From NCBI GenBank assembly GCA_041751995.1, contig JBGSHY010000089.1, positions 1-41,577 on the forward strand: a DNA stretch of 41,577 nucleotides, read 5' to 3'. Under the pieces are notes generated by a model. That model worked only from the letters and a program-made list of their open reading frames with translations. It was not told the DNA's origin and did no database searches. Position 1 is the first letter of the stretch, and every line of letters begins with the position of its first letter. The position numbers and the translations under genes are program-made. Origin of the DNA: JANMEX01 sp041751995. GTDB taxonomy: Bacteria > Pseudomonadota > Alphaproteobacteria > Rhizobiales > Rhizobiaceae. Of this stretch, positions 15,536-23,751 are shown piece by piece.

Positions 15536-16339
15536 ATGAACGCGATGGCACAAATGGCCACGGTCGCCGAGGCAAAATCGCCGGATTTCAAGATCAAGGC
15601 GCGCAACGTCAACGTCTGGTATGACGACAAGCACGCAATCGATGACCTGTCGATTGATATTCCGGAACGTTCTGTTTCGGCATTCATTGGCCCTTCGGGC
15701 TGCGGCAAATCAACGTTCCTGCGCGCCATCAACCGCATGAACGACACGATCCCGTCTTGCCGGGTCACCGGCAACATCGAGATCGACGGCAAGAACATCT
15801 ACGACAAGGATCTGGACGTCGTGCAGTTGCGCGCCCGTGTCGGAATGGTGTTCCAGAAGCCAAATCCATTTCCGAAATCAATCTACGAAAACATCGCCTA
15901 TGGCCCGCGTATCCATGGTCTGGTTCGCACCAAGTCAGAAGTCGATGAAGTTGTGGAATCAAGCCTTCGCAAGGCTGGCTTGTTCGAGGAAGTGAAAGAC
16001 CGCTTGTCCAATCCGGGCACCGGCCTTTCCGGCGGCCAACAGCAGCGTCTTTGCATTGCCCGCGCCATCGCGGTCAATCCGGAGGTGATCCTGATGGACG
16101 AGCCATGCTCAGCGCTTGACCCGATCGCAACCGCCAAGGTCGAAGAATTGATCGACGAACTGCGCGAGAACTTCACAATTGTCATTGTCACGCACTCAAT
16201 GCAGCAGGCTGCCCGTGTTTCGCAGCGCACCGCCATGTTCCATCTTGGAATTTTGGTTGAAGAAGGGCCAACGGAGAAAATGTTCTCCAACCCGGATGAC
16301 AAGCGTACACAAGATTACATTACCGGCCGATTCGGCTAA
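15536..16339 (+). CDS. pstB: Phosphate ABC transporter ATP-binding protein PstB
   Basis: ATPase of PstSCAB, 267 aa. The Walker A is GPSGCGKST, the Q-loop lies in GMVFQKPNPFPKS, the ABC signature is LSGGQQQR, the Walker B is VILMDEPCSALD and the switch His lies in VTHSMQQA. I chose ATG 15536, with GAGGA five bases upstream. A TTG at 15500 and an ATG at 15524 are longer alternatives in frame. It follows pstA by 19 bp. Confidence 0.96.
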   Translation: MNAMAQMATVAEAKSPDFKIKARNVNVWYDDKHAIDDLSIDIPERSVSAFIGPSGCGKSTFLRAINRMNDTIPSCRVTGNIEIDGKNIYDKDLDVVQLRARVGMVFQKPNPFPKSIYENIAYGPRIHGLVRTKSEVDEVVESSLRKAGLFEEVKDRLSNPGTGLSGGQQQRLCIARAIAVNPEVILMDEPCSALDPIATAKVEELIDELRENFTIVIVTHSMQQAARVSQRTAMFHLGILVEEGPTEKMFSNPDDKRTQDYITGRFG

Positions 16340-16363
16340 GCCCGCAGGCGAAGGACAACTCAG

Positions 16364-17077
16364 ATGATGCAAACACACCACACGGTCCGTTCCTATGATC
16401 AGGACTTGAGTTTTCTGGCCGGTAAAATCGCGGAGATGGGCGGCCAAGCCGAGCGCATGGTCGAACTGTCAATCCAGGCGCTGGTCAAGGGCGACGAAAA
16501 GCTGGCGCAGACTGTTATCGCCGATGACTATATTCTCGATGTTGCACAGCGCGAAATCGACGAAAAAGCCATTTCGACCATTGCTCGCCGGCAGCCGATG
16601 GCAATTGATCTTCGTGAAATCATCGGAGCGATCCGTATTTCCAACGACCTCGAGCGCATCGGTGACATGGGCAAGAACATTGCCAAACGCTCCTATGCCG
16701 TTGCCGAAAGCCGCCACCCGGTCAAGCTCTATCGCAGCATTGAAACCTTGGCCGAACTTGCCCTCAATCAGCTGAAGGACGTTCTCGACTCCTATGCCTC
16801 ACGCACCGTTGATCGACTCAGCCAGGTGCGTGACCGCGATGATGAGATCGACGCTCTTTACACGTCACTTTTCCGCGAACTTTTGACCTACATGATGGAA
16901 GACCCGCGCAACATTACCGCCTGCACGCATCTGCTTTTCTGCGCGAAAAATCTGGAACGCGTCGGCGACCACGCCACCAATATTGCCGAGACAGTCTACT
17001 ACATTGCCACCGGCACGCAGATGCCGCCTGAGCGTGCGAAAGATGACACGACGCACCAGATTACGACAGAGAAATAA
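16364..17077 (+). CDS. phoU: Phosphate transport regulator PhoU
   Basis: Negative regulator linking PstB activity to PhoR, 237 aa, all helical. It contains two PhoU repeats, each with the E/D-rich metal-binding helix pattern: first DDYILDVAQREIDEKAI and RISNDLERIGDMGKNIA, second DRDDEIDALYTSLFRELL and AKNLERVGDHATNIAE. The start ATG-ATG at 16364 is preceded by AAGGA. It sits between pstB and phoB as in most proteobacteria. Confidence 0.96.
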   Translation: MMQTHHTVRSYDQDLSFLAGKIAEMGGQAERMVELSIQALVKGDEKLAQTVIADDYILDVAQREIDEKAISTIARRQPMAIDLREIIGAIRISNDLERIGDMGKNIAKRSYAVAESRHPVKLYRSIETLAELALNQLKDVLDSYASRTVDRLSQVRDRDDEIDALYTSLFRELLTYMMEDPRNITACTHLLFCAKNLERVGDHATNIAETVYYIATGTQMPPERAKDDTTHQITTEK

Positions 17078-17093
17078 CAGGTAAAAGGCACAA

Positions 17094-17786
17094 ATGGCTT
17101 TGGCGCCCCGCATTGCAGTGATTGAAGACGAAGAGGCTTTGAGCATCCTTCTGCGCTACAACCTTGAGGCGGAAGGGTATCAGGTGGTGACAGTCGCCAA
17201 TGGCGACGAAGCTGAAATTGTCATCAGGGACAATGTTCCCGACCTTGCCATCCTCGACTGGATGCTGCCAGGCGTATCTGGCATCGAACTCTGCCGGCGT
17301 TTCCGCGCTTGGCCCGAAACCCGCCAGATGCCGATCATCATGCTGACAGCGCGCGGCGAAGAAAGCGAACGGGTGCGCGGCCTTGCCACCGGCGCCGATG
17401 ACTATGTCGTCAAACCGTTCTCAACGCCTGAGCTGATGGCCCGCGTCAAAGCCATGCTGCGGCGTATGAAGCCGCAGACAGTATCGACCATACTGAAGGC
17501 TGGCGAAATCGAAATGGACCGCGAGACGCACCGTGTCCGCCGCGAAGAGCGCGAGCTCAAGCTTGGGCCGACCGAATACCGCCTGTTGGAGTTTTTCATG
17601 CTTGCACCGGGCCGGGTCTATTCGCGCACGCAGCTTCTCGATAACGTCTGGGGGCAGGACATCTATGTCGATGACCGGACAGTCGACGTCCACATTGGCC
17701 GTCTGCGCAAAGCCATCAATCGCGGCAAGGAACGCGATCCGATCCGCACCGTGCGCGGATCGGGTTATTCCTTGGAAGTCGGTTGA
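17094..17786 (+). CDS. phoB: Phosphate-regulon response regulator PhoB
   Basis: OmpR-type DNA-binding response regulator, 230 aa. The receiver domain has acidic residues EDEE near the start, the phosphoacceptor Asp in LAILDWMLPG, Thr in MLTARGEE and Lys in DDYVVKPFS. The winged-helix domain ends RTVRGSGYSLE. It binds Pho boxes such as the one before pstS, closing the feedback loop of this cluster. It converges on gcrA with a 7-bp gap. Confidence 0.96.
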   Translation: MALAPRIAVIEDEEALSILLRYNLEAEGYQVVTVANGDEAEIVIRDNVPDLAILDWMLPGVSGIELCRRFRAWPETRQMPIIMLTARGEESERVRGLATGADDYVVKPFSTPELMARVKAMLRRMKPQTVSTILKAGEIEMDRETHRVRREERELKLGPTEYRLLEFFMLAPGRVYSRTQLLDNVWGQDIYVDDRTVDVHIGRLRKAINRGKERDPIRTVRGSGYSLEVG

Positions 17787-17793
17787 GTTCTTC

Positions 17794-18333
17794 TCAGCGC
17801 ACGCGGCGTCGGTCTGATGCCGGCTGATATGCCATTTTGGCATGAAACTGGCAGTAGGGGCCGGCATCGCCGGAATCGTTACCGCAGAAATTGAAGTCAG
17901 CAGCCAGCGGGTCGCCAATTGGCCACTTGCAGGTGCGCTCGGAGAGTTCCACGAGCTTCAATGCCTTGGACACAGGCGGCGTCAGCGACGGAGCGAAATC
18001 CAGGACTGTCGCCGCAATGGCCCGCACTTCATAGTCCGCTTTGAGCGCAGTTGCACCGACAGCATGGGAATGGCTGCTGATCCGCGACGAGCCACCGGAC
18101 GACGTGGTGCGTCCCGAAGACGCGGGCCGTGTCGTCTGGGTTGCCTGAGCAGGCTTCTTGACCCGGGGCTGTGCTGCAGTCTGCTTGCCGCGGCCGGACA
18201 ATTTCAAACGATGCACCTTGCCGATCACGGCATTGCGGCTGACGCCGCCAATCTGGGCTGCAATCTGGCTTGCGCTCAGACCTTCGCTCCACAGCTTGCG
18301 CAGCAGTTCCACCCGTTCATCTGTCCAGTTCAT
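17794..18333 (-). CDS. gcrA: Cell-cycle regulator GcrA
   Basis: Sigma-70 cofactor that acts at methylated GANTC promoters in Alphaproteobacteria. It is 179 aa. The N-terminal DNA-binding domain is the most conserved part (MNWTDERVELLRKLWSEG... IGGVSRNAVIGKVHRLKLSGR). A low-complexity Ala/Thr/Ser linker (about 55-100) follows, then the C-terminal conserved core with CKWPIGDP and FCGNDSGDAGPYCQFHAKMAY, the sigma-interaction region. Length and the cysteine pattern are normal for rhizobial GcrA. GGAG stands 9 bases before the ATG. Its upstream DNA holds three GANTC sites, which suggests control by CcrM methylation. Confidence 0.95.
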   Translation of the reverse strand: MNWTDERVELLRKLWSEGLSASQIAAQIGGVSRNAVIGKVHRLKLSGRGKQTAAQPRVKKPAQATQTTRPASSGRTTSSGGSSRISSHSHAVGATALKADYEVRAIAATVLDFAPSLTPPVSKALKLVELSERTCKWPIGDPLAADFNFCGNDSGDAGPYCQFHAKMAYQPASDRRRVR

Positions 18334-18620
18334 TCAATCCATCTCCGGCTGCGCGAATAGCCTTGAATCCCACCCCGCCAACCGGACGAACCAATTGGGA
18401 CACACAACATCTGCAAGAGGACTGGGACCGCCACGCGATATATAGTTCTTGTTGACTTGAAACTACAATTATTGGTGACTCCATGACAAGAGTCCGAACG
18501 GCAACAGAATCACCTTTTTCGAGTTTTCCCCAAGTTGTCACACCGCAAGTCGGGAAACTTGCGTTCGGCAGGAAATTTTTAATCTCATCCGCTCTGGGAA
18601 CACACAATTCGGGCCGTTTG

Positions 18621-18649
18621 TTGACTTTAACCAGCGAAAACACGATATT
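18621..18649 (+). promoter_or_regulatory. Putative sigma-70 promoter for argD
   Basis: TTGACT (18621-18626), a 17-bp spacer and GATATT (18644-18649) make a good housekeeping-type promoter. The predicted start near 18656 lies just before the hairpin at 18661, giving a leader of about 85 nt ahead of argD. Confidence 0.45.
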
Positions 18650-18660
18650 GCAGCCAAAGG

Positions 18661-18690
18661 GCCGCCGCTGTTGGCGGTCTTTTGTTTTTT
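18661..18690 (+). terminator. Terminator-like hairpin in the argD leader
   Basis: GCCGCC (18661-18666) pairs with GGCGGT (18673-18678) around a 6-nt loop and is followed by CTTTTGTTTTTT. It points toward argD with no annotated gene ending before it. It would end either an unannotated short transcript or a leader of the argD operon. Confidence 0.6.
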
Positions 18691-18741
18691 GGCATTTCTG
18701 GCCTTTGCGCCAGCACATCGTGACGGGCAAACGGCAAGACC

Positions 18742-19944
18742 ATGAACGCAGCAAATTCAACGCTTTATCAAACCTTTGCGCGCGCAAAACTGCGCTTCGT
18801 CAAAGGTGAGGGTGTCTGGCTCATTGACGAGAAGGGCAACCGCTATCTCGATTTCGCGGCGGGTATCGCTGTCAATTCGCTTGGCCATTCGCACCCGAAA
18901 CTGGTCGAGGCGCTGAAATCACAGGCCGAAAACCTCTGGCATGTGTCAAATCTCTACGAAGTGCCAGGCCAGGAAGAGCTTGCCGACCGCCTGACGGCTG
19001 CGAGTTTTGCCGACAAGGTGTTCTTTGGCAATTCCGGCGCCGAGGCGCTCGAATGCGCGATCAAGACCGCCCGCCGCTATCATTTTGTGTCCGGTCACCC
19101 GGAAAAATTCCGCATCATCACCATGGAAGGCGCGTTCCACGGCCGCACGCTCGCGACCATCGCTGCTGGCGGACAGGCGAAATATCTTGAAGGCTTCGGG
19201 CCTAAGGTCGAAGGATTCGATCAGGTTCCATTCGGTGATATTGAAGCGGTCAAAGCTTCGATCAACGAATTTACAGCCGGCATCCTCGTTGAGCCGGTGC
19301 AGGGCGAAGGCGGCATCCGCCCGCTGGAAGTCGAAACCCTGCGCGCCCTTCGCCGGATTTGCGACGACAATGGTCTGCTGCTGATATTCGACGAAGTCCA
19401 ATGCGGTTCGGGACGCACAGGCAAGCTTTTCGCCCACGAATGGGCTGGCGTCGAACCTGATATACTTGCGGTCGCCAAAGGCATTGGCGGCGGTTTCCCG
19501 CTGGGGGCGTGCCTTGCCACTGACGAGGCCGCCAAGGGCATGACACCAGGCACCCACGGCACCACTTATGGCGGCAATCCGCTTGCCATGGCTGTCGGCA
19601 ACGCTGTCATGGAGGTCATCACCGATCCCGCCTTCCTAGAGCATGTCCGCGATGTGTCGCTGCAGTTCAAACAGGGCTTGGCGGGCATTGTTGACCGCTA
19701 CCCGGATGTCTTTTCGGAAGTGCGCGGTCTTGGCCTGCTTTGCGGCCTCAAATGTGTTGTGCCGAACGTCGAGGTCATGAACCGGTTGCGCGAACACAAC
19801 ATCCTGACCGTGGTCGCCGGCGACAACGCGCTGCGCCTTCTGCCGCCGCTTACAGTCACGGCCGAAGAAGTCCGCCTCGGGCTTGCGGGCATTGAAACTG
19901 TTGCACAGGAAATCAGGGCTGCTGCGCATCGCAAAGCCGGCTGA
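18742..19944 (+). CDS. argD: Acetylornithine aminotransferase
   Basis: Class III PLP aminotransferase of arginine biosynthesis, converting N-acetylglutamate semialdehyde to N-acetylornithine. It is 400 aa. Motifs: FAAGIAVNSLGHSHP near the N-terminus, the PLP-phosphate contact FFGNSGAEALECA, FDEVQCGSGRTG, and the Schiff-base lysine near residue 247 in AVAKGIGGGFPLGA. The ATG at 18742 follows GCAAGACC. argF starts 8 bp after its stop, so the two form an operon. Some family members also act on succinyl-diaminopimelate or other amines. Confidence 0.95.
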   Translation: MNAANSTLYQTFARAKLRFVKGEGVWLIDEKGNRYLDFAAGIAVNSLGHSHPKLVEALKSQAENLWHVSNLYEVPGQEELADRLTAASFADKVFFGNSGAEALECAIKTARRYHFVSGHPEKFRIITMEGAFHGRTLATIAAGGQAKYLEGFGPKVEGFDQVPFGDIEAVKASINEFTAGILVEPVQGEGGIRPLEVETLRALRRICDDNGLLLIFDEVQCGSGRTGKLFAHEWAGVEPDILAVAKGIGGGFPLGACLATDEAAKGMTPGTHGTTYGGNPLAMAVGNAVMEVITDPAFLEHVRDVSLQFKQGLAGIVDRYPDVFSEVRGLGLLCGLKCVVPNVEVMNRLREHNILTVVAGDNALRLLPPLTVTAEEVRLGLAGIETVAQEIRAAAHRKAG

Positions 19945-19952
19945 AAGACAAA

Positions 19953-20879
19953 ATGACATCCAAGACTGTTCGCCATTTTACAGACCTGTCCACCATTTCC
20001 GCGCAAGACCTGCGCCTCATGATGGACGACGCCAAGCGCCTCAAGGGCCTGCAGAAATCCGGCAAGCCCGACCGGCCGTTTGAAGGCAAGGTGCTTGCGA
20101 TGATTTTCGACAAGCCATCGACCCGCACCCGCGTCTCCTTCGATGTCGGTATGCGCCAACTCGGCGGCGAAACCATCATGCTGACCGGATCGGAAATGCA
20201 GCTCGGACGCTCCGAATCCATCGCCGACACCGCCAAGGTGCTGTCGCGCTATGTAGACATCATCATGATCCGGACCACCGATCACGCCCGCATGCTCGAG
20301 CTCGCCGAACATGCAACCGTTCCGGTTATCAACGGCCTGACCGATGACACTCATCCGTGCCAGATCATGGCAGACATCATGACCTACGAAGAGCATCGCG
20401 GTCCGGTCGAAGGCAAGACTTTTGCCTGGACCGGCGACGGCAACAACGTCCTTCATTCGCTGGCCGAAGGCGCTGCCCGTTTCGGCTTCAACCTCAACAT
20501 CGCAGTTCCCGAAGGCTCCGAGCCGCAGGATCGCTACGTCCAATGGGCGCGCAAGAACGGTGCGGCGGTGAACATCGGCACAGACCCTGTCAAAGCCGTT
20601 TCTGGTGTCGATTGCGTGGTCACGGACTGTTGGGTCTCGATGGGTCAAGAGTCCAAGGCCCGCGGTCACAATGTGTTCCTGCCCTATCAGGTCAACGATG
20701 ATCTGATGCGCCACGCTGCCAAGGATGCCTTGTTCATGCATTGCCTTCCGGCCCACCGCGGCGAAGAGGTGACGGACTCCGTCATCGACGGCCCGCAATC
20801 GGTCGTCTTTGACGAAGCCGAAAACCGCCTTCATGCCCAAAAGGCCGTGTTGGCCTGGTGTCTTGATGGTGCGCGCTGA
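19953..20879 (+). CDS. argF: Ornithine carbamoyltransferase
   Basis: Makes citrulline from ornithine and carbamoyl phosphate, 308 aa. The carbamoyl-phosphate motif STRTR is near residue 55 (DKPSTRTRVSFDVG). The HPCQ motif is in DDTHPCQIMAD, the ornithine-binding stretch DCWVSMGQE, and the catalytic HCLPAHRGEEV near residue 263. It sits directly downstream of argD and is followed by hslO after one base. Confidence 0.97.
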   Translation: MTSKTVRHFTDLSTISAQDLRLMMDDAKRLKGLQKSGKPDRPFEGKVLAMIFDKPSTRTRVSFDVGMRQLGGETIMLTGSEMQLGRSESIADTAKVLSRYVDIIMIRTTDHARMLELAEHATVPVINGLTDDTHPCQIMADIMTYEEHRGPVEGKTFAWTGDGNNVLHSLAEGAARFGFNLNIAVPEGSEPQDRYVQWARKNGAAVNIGTDPVKAVSGVDCVVTDCWVSMGQESKARGHNVFLPYQVNDDLMRHAAKDALFMHCLPAHRGEEVTDSVIDGPQSVVFDEAENRLHAQKAVLAWCLDGAR

Positions 20880-20880
20880 T

Positions 20881-21867
20881 ATGGCTGAGCTGGCCCAGAC
20901 ACACATCTTCTCTGGCGACGATGCCGTTGTTCCGTTCCATGTCGAAACGCTAGACGCGCGAGGCCGTGCCGTGCAGCTTGGACCAGTGCTCGATGGCATT
21001 CTTGGACGCCATGATTATCCCGAGCCGGTCGCAAAACTCGTGGCTGAAACGGTTGTGCTTGCGGTTATCCTCGGCACGTCGTTGAAATTTGAAGGCAAGT
21101 TCATCATGCAGACCAAGTCTGATGGACCCGTCGAACTGCTCGTCGCGGATTTCCGCACACCTCACGCTGTGCGCGCCTATGCGCGCTACAATGCTGAACG
21201 CCTTGAAGAAGCCATGGCAGAAGGCCGCACCAGCCCGCAGGATCTGCTTGGCAACGGATACCTTGCCATGACCGTCGATCAGGGCGAGTTCATGCAGCGC
21301 TATCAGGGTATCGTCGAACTCGACGGTTCATCGCTGGAGGAAGTCGCCCGCGCCTATTTCCGCCAGTCGGAGCAAATCCCGACCGATGTCCGCCTGGCCA
21401 CTGCCAAGCTGATGGAGCGGATGGAAAACGGCGAAGTCAAATCGAGCTGGCGCGCCGGCGGCCTGATCGTCCAATTCCTGCCTGACTCCACTGAGCGCAT
21501 GCGCCAGCGTGACCTGTCCGGCGGTGACGGCGATGATGGCAATGGTGGCCACCAGGAAGATGATTCATGGATCGAGGTCAAAGCCCTGACCTCGACCATA
21601 CAGCCCGCTGAATTGGTCGATCCCGACGTCAGCGTCGAACGGCTGCTCTATCGTCTCTTCCATGAGCGCGGTGTGCACGCCTATGCGCCAACGCGGGTGT
21701 TTGATGAATGCTCATGTTCGGAAGAAAAGATCCGCGGTGTTTTGGCTGGATTTTCTGCCGAAGAAATCCGCGACAGCATCGAAGACGGGCAAATCGTCGT
21801 GAACTGTGAATTCTGCTCGACAAATTATGTGTTTTCGCCGTCGGAGTTTTTGAAGCAGGACGCCTAA
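20881..21867 (+). CDS. hslO: Redox-activated chaperone Hsp33
   Basis: Cytoplasmic holdase switched on by oxidation of a zinc-bound cysteine centre, 328 aa. The C-terminal switch shows Cys-X-Cys (DECSCSEE, about residue 276) and Cys-X-X-Cys (NCEFCSTNY, about 309), the full zinc ligand set. The start ATG 20881 lies one base after the argF stop, so translation is probably coupled. An alternative ATG at 20866 inside argF is in frame. The argD-argF-hslO order recurs in Alphaproteobacteria as far as I recall. It converges on apaG with a 10-bp gap. Confidence 0.95.
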   Translation: MAELAQTHIFSGDDAVVPFHVETLDARGRAVQLGPVLDGILGRHDYPEPVAKLVAETVVLAVILGTSLKFEGKFIMQTKSDGPVELLVADFRTPHAVRAYARYNAERLEEAMAEGRTSPQDLLGNGYLAMTVDQGEFMQRYQGIVELDGSSLEEVARAYFRQSEQIPTDVRLATAKLMERMENGEVKSSWRAGGLIVQFLPDSTERMRQRDLSGGDGDDGNGGHQEDDSWIEVKALTSTIQPAELVDPDVSVERLLYRLFHERGVHAYAPTRVFDECSCSEEKIRGVLAGFSAEEIRDSIEDGQIVVNCEFCSTNYVFSPSEFLKQDA

Positions 21868-21877
21868 ACGGTCTCGG

Positions 21878-22270
21878 CTAATTCAAAACCCGCTTTACGC
21901 CGGGCATATCAAGCGAAAACGCCGGAATGGTCACGCGAAACGGATTTCCTGCGTCATCAAGCATTTCATAGTATCCGGCCATGGTGCCGGAGCGAGTCAT
22001 CAGCGGGCACCCTGAAACATATTGATAGCTGTCATCTGGCCCAAGGATCGGCTGCTCGCCAACCACACCCGGCCCACGCACTTCTTCCACATGACCGTTC
22101 TCATCGACAATCCGCCAATAGCGGGCGACAAGCTGCACGGAACGCTCGGAATGATTGATGATTGTAATGCGATAAGACCAGATATGACGCCCGGACTCAG
22201 CATCTGACTGGTCGGGCCGATACCAAGGCTCTGCGGTCACTTCAATCGCGTGGGTAATGGCCGTGTACAA
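21878..22270 (-). CDS. apaG: ApaG family protein
   Basis: Small beta-sandwich (fibronectin-III-like) protein of 130 aa, named from the E. coli apaGH operon. The family core is visible: RHIWSYRITIINHSERSVQLVARYWRIVD, then GHVEEVRGPGVVGEQPILGP and CPLMTRSGTMAGYYEM. It has been linked to Co2+ resistance in Salmonella (CorD), but the biochemical role is unsettled. It is divergent from the phosphatidyltransferase gene. Confidence 0.95.
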   Translation of the reverse strand: MYTAITHAIEVTAEPWYRPDQSDAESGRHIWSYRITIINHSERSVQLVARYWRIVDENGHVEEVRGPGVVGEQPILGPDDSYQYVSGCPLMTRSGTMAGYYEMLDDAGNPFRVTIPAFSLDMPGVKRVLN

Positions 22271-22371
22271 ACTGTCCTGCTTTCGCGTTGCTCACGATTT
22301 CGTTGTTTTGTCGTGCGTCTGTTGTCTGGTCAAGTGGAGTTGGTTCGCAATGGCTGCTGGGAAAGTAAATC

Positions 22372-22977
22372 GTGCTCGATGGTGTCGGCCGCAAGGTCAT
22401 TGATCCGCTTTTAGTGACGCTCGGCTCGGCGCTGGCCCGGCGTGGCATTTCTGCCAATGCCGTCAGCGTCGCCGGATTTTTGGTCGGCTTGGCTGCGGCG
22501 CTTGCAGTAATGCAGCAGGCATACCTGACTGGCGCTGTGCTGATTGTTCTAAGCCGCTTGTGTGATGGTCTGGACGGTGTCGTTGCCCGCGCAAATGGCG
22601 TCACCGATTTTGGCGGCTATCTCGACATCGTTCTGGACTTTGCCTTTTACGGCATCATCCCGTTCGCCTTCGCGTTGGCCGACCCGATGACAAACGCAGT
22701 CGCTGCCGCCGCGCTTCTTCTGAGCTTTTATGTGAACGGCGCCAGTTTTCTGGCCTATGCCATACTTGCGGCAAAGCGCGGCGATCAAACCGAAGCGCGC
22801 GGCAAGAAATCCATATTCTTCACCACCGGCCTGGCCGAAGCCAGCGAAACACTGGCGATCTTCCTCGCCGCCTGCATTTGGCCATCGTGGTTCCCGCTGC
22901 TCGCCTGGGTGTTTGCGGCGATCTGCATTTACACCGCATGCGCAAGAATACTGGTGGCACGCGCTTCATTTGGTTGA
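22372..22977 (+). CDS. CDP-alcohol phosphatidyltransferase family membrane enzyme
   Basis: Transfers a phosphatidyl or similar group from a CDP-linked donor to an alcohol. It is 201 aa with several membrane helices. The family signature D-x2-DG-x2-AR-x8-G-x3-D-x3-D is complete in CDGLDGVVARANGVTDFGGYLD...LD (about residues 64-88). A GTG start at 22372 is required because an in-frame TAA lies at 22366-22368; GGGAAAG precedes it. The acceptor alcohol (glycerophosphate, inositol or other) cannot be told from the sequence, and the neighbours give no clue. Confidence 0.85.
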   Translation: MLDGVGRKVIDPLLVTLGSALARRGISANAVSVAGFLVGLAAALAVMQQAYLTGAVLIVLSRLCDGLDGVVARANGVTDFGGYLDIVLDFAFYGIIPFAFALADPMTNAVAAAALLLSFYVNGASFLAYAILAAKRGDQTEARGKKSIFFTTGLAEASETLAIFLAACIWPSWFPLLAWVFAAICIYTACARILVARASFG

Positions 22978-23020
22978 ACCGTCCCGGAATCAAATTGCTT
23001 CTTCAATACCGGTGGACAGG

Positions 23021-23057
23021 AGCGAAAGGGTGCAAACACGGTTCACACCCTTTCGTT
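23021..23057. terminator. Bidirectional terminator-like hairpin
   Basis: CGAAAGGGTG (23023-23032) and CACCCTTTCG (23046-23055) form a perfect 10-bp stem, extendable to 12 bp, with a 13-nt loop. TTATT follows on the plus strand. It lies between two convergent genes, where a shared terminator is expected. Confidence 0.65.
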
Positions 23058-23079
23058 ATTGGAGTTGCCAGCAGTGGCT

Positions 23080-23376
23080 TCAGGATTGAACTGTGGATGG
23101 ACTGGCTTCAACCTGAACCATGGCATTTTCGTCAATCGGCTCAACTTTCATGAGCTCGGCGATGGCAGCGCCGACCTCATCCAGCTTGGATCTGGCGCCG
23201 CCTGACATGCTTTCGCTTGAGGCGACCTCAAGGTCCTTTGCGTTGGCTTCCCATCGCTTCAAGACGGTCATTTTCTGCTCTGGCGTGAGAGAATCCGTTT
23301 CCACCACATCCATCGGGTCGTCAAAGATGCTCTCCGGTGTCAATAATGCCTGATCAAAGTCCTTTGCAGTGTACAT
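23080..23376 (-). CDS. Small conserved hypothetical protein
   Basis: 98 aa, acidic, soluble, no signal peptide. Composition and organisation look like a real gene: the start codon is preceded by AAAGGAGA six bases upstream, the strongest ribosome site in this part of the window. Recognisable stretches are SIFDDPMDVVETDSLTPEQK, then VLKRWEANAKDLEVASSE and a Glu-rich C-terminal helix. I believe similar small proteins occur in rhizobia, but I know no function. It is not part of an obvious operon. Confidence 0.75.
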   Translation of the reverse strand: MYTAKDFDQALLTPESIFDDPMDVVETDSLTPEQKMTVLKRWEANAKDLEVASSESMSGGARSKLDEVGAAIAELMKVEPIDENAMVQVEASPSTVQS

Positions 23377-23751
23377 CTTGCTCTCCTTTGATTTGCGGGG
23401 CGCCTGAGGATTTGGCTGGCATGCTTTGATGCCTGCCGATCCCGCGCCGCCGCCGCCGGATCAACGACAATGAAATCCGGTGCGGCCTCATGACAAAACG
23501 TCGTAGTGACGGATTGGTTCCAAAGAATGAGCGAAGTGTACGCAATGACCGTTGCAGCGTGTGCCCAAAGGAACCCGGCACAAGCAATATGGTCGCCGAA
23601 CGAATGTTATTTCAAGCGACCTGCGCCACCTCCCAAACGGAGTTGGGGTCTTGGAATTTAGCAACAATAAATCCAGCGCCGTGGCACGTCGATTTGATAA
23701 CACGAAGTGCGCCATACTGGTGGTGAACGGCCGGTGATCAGATCAAAGCGT
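23377..23751. other. 375-bp spacer with no supported gene
   Basis: It contains the upstream region of the small 98-aa gene and the 3' flank of metZ. Short open frames exist on both strands, but none has a ribosome site or recognisable protein. A short GGCAT/ATGCC hairpin sits near 23418-23433. I see no clear metZ terminator, RNA gene or repeat. Confidence 0.5.

Larger units (their letters stand above)
18334..18741. other. 408-bp intergenic region between gcrA and argD
   Basis: Divergent promoter region with several structured elements. GANTC sites lie at 18365, 18477 and 18490. A perfect 7-bp hairpin has arms at 18544-18550 and 18557-18563. A sigma-70-like TTGACT-17-GATATT sits at 18621-18649 and a terminator-like hairpin at 18661-18690. 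An open frame of 108 codons begins at 18483 but lacks family similarity and runs into argD; I do not call it a gene. Confidence 0.6.

Noticed and set aside
18483..18809. 108-codon open frame upstream of argD
   Set aside because: It crosses the terminator-like hairpin and the argD start, has no ribosome site and looks random in composition.
19698..20999. 433-codon open frame on the minus strand across argD-argF-hslO
   Set aside because: It is antisense to three well-supported genes, has no family motifs, and such long antisense frames are common in GC-rich codon-biased DNA.
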